Source: Chryseobacterium defluvii
GTDB lineage: Bacteria; Bacteroidota; Bacteroidia; Flavobacteriales; Weeksellaceae
Direction of reading: 5' to 3'
DNA length: 64,000 nucleotides
Assembly: GCF_003634775.1 (NCBI RefSeq)
Contig: NZ_RBXB01000001.1
Span: forward strand, 434,001-498,000
The notes beneath the pieces were generated by a model. That model worked only from the letters and a program-made list of their open reading frames with translations. It made no database searches and was not told the origin of the DNA. The translations under genes were made by a program, and so were the position numbers. Numbering within the stretch: position 1 is the first letter of the stretch; every line of letters begins with the position of its first letter. Of the stretch, positions 62,489 through 64,000 are shown one piece after another.

Positions 62489-64000
62489 ATGAGAAAATTT
62501 TTATCTTCATTTGCAGTAGTCTTTTTAGTATCGGCAAATGCTTTTGCGCAAAATATCCCAATGGATCCTTCTGTTAGGATAGGTACTCTTTCAAACGGAA
62601 TGAAGTACTATATCAAGAAAAATACATTACCTGAGAAAAAGGTAGACTTCAGACTGGCCATCAACGCAGGATCTATCCTTGAAGACGAAAACCAGAGAGG
62701 TCTGGCTCACTTTATGGAGCACATGAACTTCAATGGAACCAAAAACTTCCCGGACAATAAATTAGTGGACTTTCTGCAGTCCATCGGGGTGAAATTCGGT
62801 CAGCATCTTAATGCTTATACAAGCTTTGATGAAACGGTGTATATGCTTCCTGTTCCTTTGGATAAACCGGGAAATCTGGATGCAGGATTGAAGGTGATGG
62901 AAGACTGGGCATTCAATGCCACCCTTTCTGATGAACAGATCAATAAAGAAAGAGGGGTTGTTCTTGAAGAATTAAGACTGGGATTAGGGGCAGATAAAAG
63001 AATGATGGATAAATACCTGCCTAAAATGTTGTATAACTCACAATATGCAAACAGATTACCGATCGGTACCAAAGAGGTTCTACAGAATTTCAAGCCAGAT
63101 GTGATCAGAAAATTCCATCAGGATTGGTACAGACCGGATCTTATGGCCATTGTAGTTGTAGGAGACATTAATGTGGATGAAGTTGAAAAGAAAATTAAAG
63201 ATAACTTCGGTAAATATAAAAACCCGGCAAAACCGAGAGAAAGAAAATCATTTGACCTGCCTAATCATAAGGAAACATTAGTTGCCATTGAAACTGATCC
63301 GGATGCTACCAATTCTATGGTGCAGTTTATTATGAAGGATTCTGAAGCGTATCAGCCGGATGTAACCATTGAACAATATAATGAAAGCCTTATCAAAAGT
63401 CTTGCGACAACGATGTTGAACAACAGGTTGAGGGAGCTGATTAATTCTAATAATCCGCCATTCACATTCGGGTCTGTATATCATGGGGGAACGTATGCAA
63501 GAAGCAAAGAAGCTTTCCAGGGATTTGCTATGACCAAAGAGGGCGATCAGCTTAATGCCCTTAAAGTTCTTTTGGAAGAAACAGAAAGAGCTAAAAGGTT
63601 CGGATTTACTCAAATAGAACTGGACAGGGCAAAATCTCAGATTCTATCCAATTATGAAAGATCTTACAATAACCGCGATAAAACAGAAAGCGGAATGTTG
63701 GTGGATGAATATGTAAGAAACTTTTTAGAGCATGAGCCAATGCCGGGAATCGCTTGGGAGTATGAAGATGCTAAGAAATTCCTGCCATCCGTAACGTTAG
63801 CCCAGACAAATGAAATCATTAAAAAATTTGTAAAAGACGACAGCAGAGTAGTGATCATTACAGGCCCTAAAAAGGATAATATAACCATGCCTGCAGAATC
63901 ACTGGTCCTTAATACATTTGAAAAAGTAAAAGTAGCAGACCTTAAGCCGTATGAGGAAAAAGCAACCATCAAAAACCTGGTGAAGCCATTCAAGTCTGAA
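62489..64000 (+). CDS. Insulinase-family M16 metallopeptidase, partial
   Basis: Opens with ATG 62489 and stays open to the window edge (504 codons seen). Signal peptide MRKFLSSFAVVFLVSANAFAQ, so periplasmic. The zinc motif HFMEH (HxxEH) is in GLAHFMEHMNFNGTKNF, with downstream Glu ligands expected in ERGVVLEELRLGLGADKRMMDK. The second M16 domain begins near 63100 (FHQDWYRPDLMAIVVVGDIN). Predicted to cleave peptides in the periplasm. The C-terminal half lies outside the window. Confidence 0.92.
   Translation, partial: MRKFLSSFAVVFLVSANAFAQNIPMDPSVRIGTLSNGMKYYIKKNTLPEKKVDFRLAINAGSILEDENQRGLAHFMEHMNFNGTKNFPDNKLVDFLQSIGVKFGQHLNAYTSFDETVYMLPVPLDKPGNLDAGLKVMEDWAFNATLSDEQINKERGVVLEELRLGLGADKRMMDKYLPKMLYNSQYANRLPIGTKEVLQNFKPDVIRKFHQDWYRPDLMAIVVVGDINVDEVEKKIKDNFGKYKNPAKPRERKSFDLPNHKETLVAIETDPDATNSMVQFIMKDSEAYQPDVTIEQYNESLIKSLATTMLNNRLRELINSNNPPFTFGSVYHGGTYARSKEAFQGFAMTKEGDQLNALKVLLEETERAKRFGFTQIELDRAKSQILSNYERSYNNRDKTESGMLVDEYVRNFLEHEPMPGIAWEYEDAKKFLPSVTLAQTNEIIKKFVKDDSRVVIITGPKKDNITMPAESLVLNTFEKVKVADLKPYEEKATIKNLVKPFKSE

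Overview
The window looks like a chromosomal segment of a Flavobacteriia member of the Bacteroidota, most likely a Chryseobacterium-type (Weeksellaceae) organism. Evidence: AT-rich DNA, Bacteroidota-style promoters (TTTG, about 19 bp, TAnnTTTG) with little Shine-Dalgarno, a type IX secretion C-terminal sorting domain, OmpA proteins with thrombospondin-3 calcium repeats, the rpmB-rpmG-DUF4295 cluster, DUF4290 next to murA, and many SPI/SPII-signal proteins of Bacteroidota type. No rRNA, tRNA, CRISPR, prophage or intact insertion sequence was seen. Most of the window is ordinary housekeeping chromosome with short accessory stretches.

Layout. 1-9.3 kb: a partial unknown gene, a luciferase-like oxidoreductase, ribBA, fmt, a RecQ helicase, two tandem OmpA paralogs and folK. 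9.3-21 kb: sppA, a GlsB-like membrane protein, ftsY, RidA, a PqqB-like lipoprotein, rpmB/rpmG/DUF4295, lnt, VanZ, proC, murB, an aminotransferase. 21-37 kb: a large T9SS-secreted adhesin-like protein, a DUF1801 protein, a YiiX-like cysteine hydrolase, a stand-alone NIL domain, murA (with Asp in place of the catalytic Cys), a secreted alpha-amylase lipoprotein, DCC and haem-binding proteins, katG, a YadA-head-like repeat protein, a CPA1 antiporter and der. 37-48 kb: a decayed four-helix-bundle gene, upp, a hydrolase, comF, then the glyoxylate shunt (a RamB/ScfR-like regulator divergent from aceB-aceA), a thioesterase, queD, an LpxH-like phosphatase, a LuxE-like protein, an MmcB-like protein and aqpZ. 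48.9-54.2 kb: an accessory region with a DUF5715 peptidase-like protein, an unknown gene, a membrane protein, a histidine kinase/NarL-type regulator pair and a DUF2235 (Tle1-like) lipase. 54.2-64 kb: an ABC-F ATPase, a probable zinc-uptake locus (small His/Cys secreted protein, ZnuD-like TonB receptor, acidic/His-rich lipoprotein), trigger factor, a LolA-like secreted protein and the start of an M16 peptidase.

Most interesting points. (1) The promoter region of the DUF2235 gene is duplicated 3' of that gene. A 16-nt identical inverted-repeat motif, a TTTTACnCTA block and a TTGTTAyTTTGAA core lie at identical spacings (31 and 59 bp) in both copies. The second copy drives nothing but a 12-codon ORF followed by a second copy of the gene's terminator, so it looks like the scar of a deleted paralog or a small-RNA unit. 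(2) Two GCGA-N4-TCGC palindromes sit between the acetate regulator and aceB, at the promoters of both. (3) MurA carries a Cys-to-Asp active site and RibBA has lost its GTP cyclohydrolase zinc cysteines. (4) A perfect palindrome lies at the predicted promoter of the zinc receptor. (5) Several genes have a -7 element 3-6 nt before the start codon, implying leaderless mRNAs.
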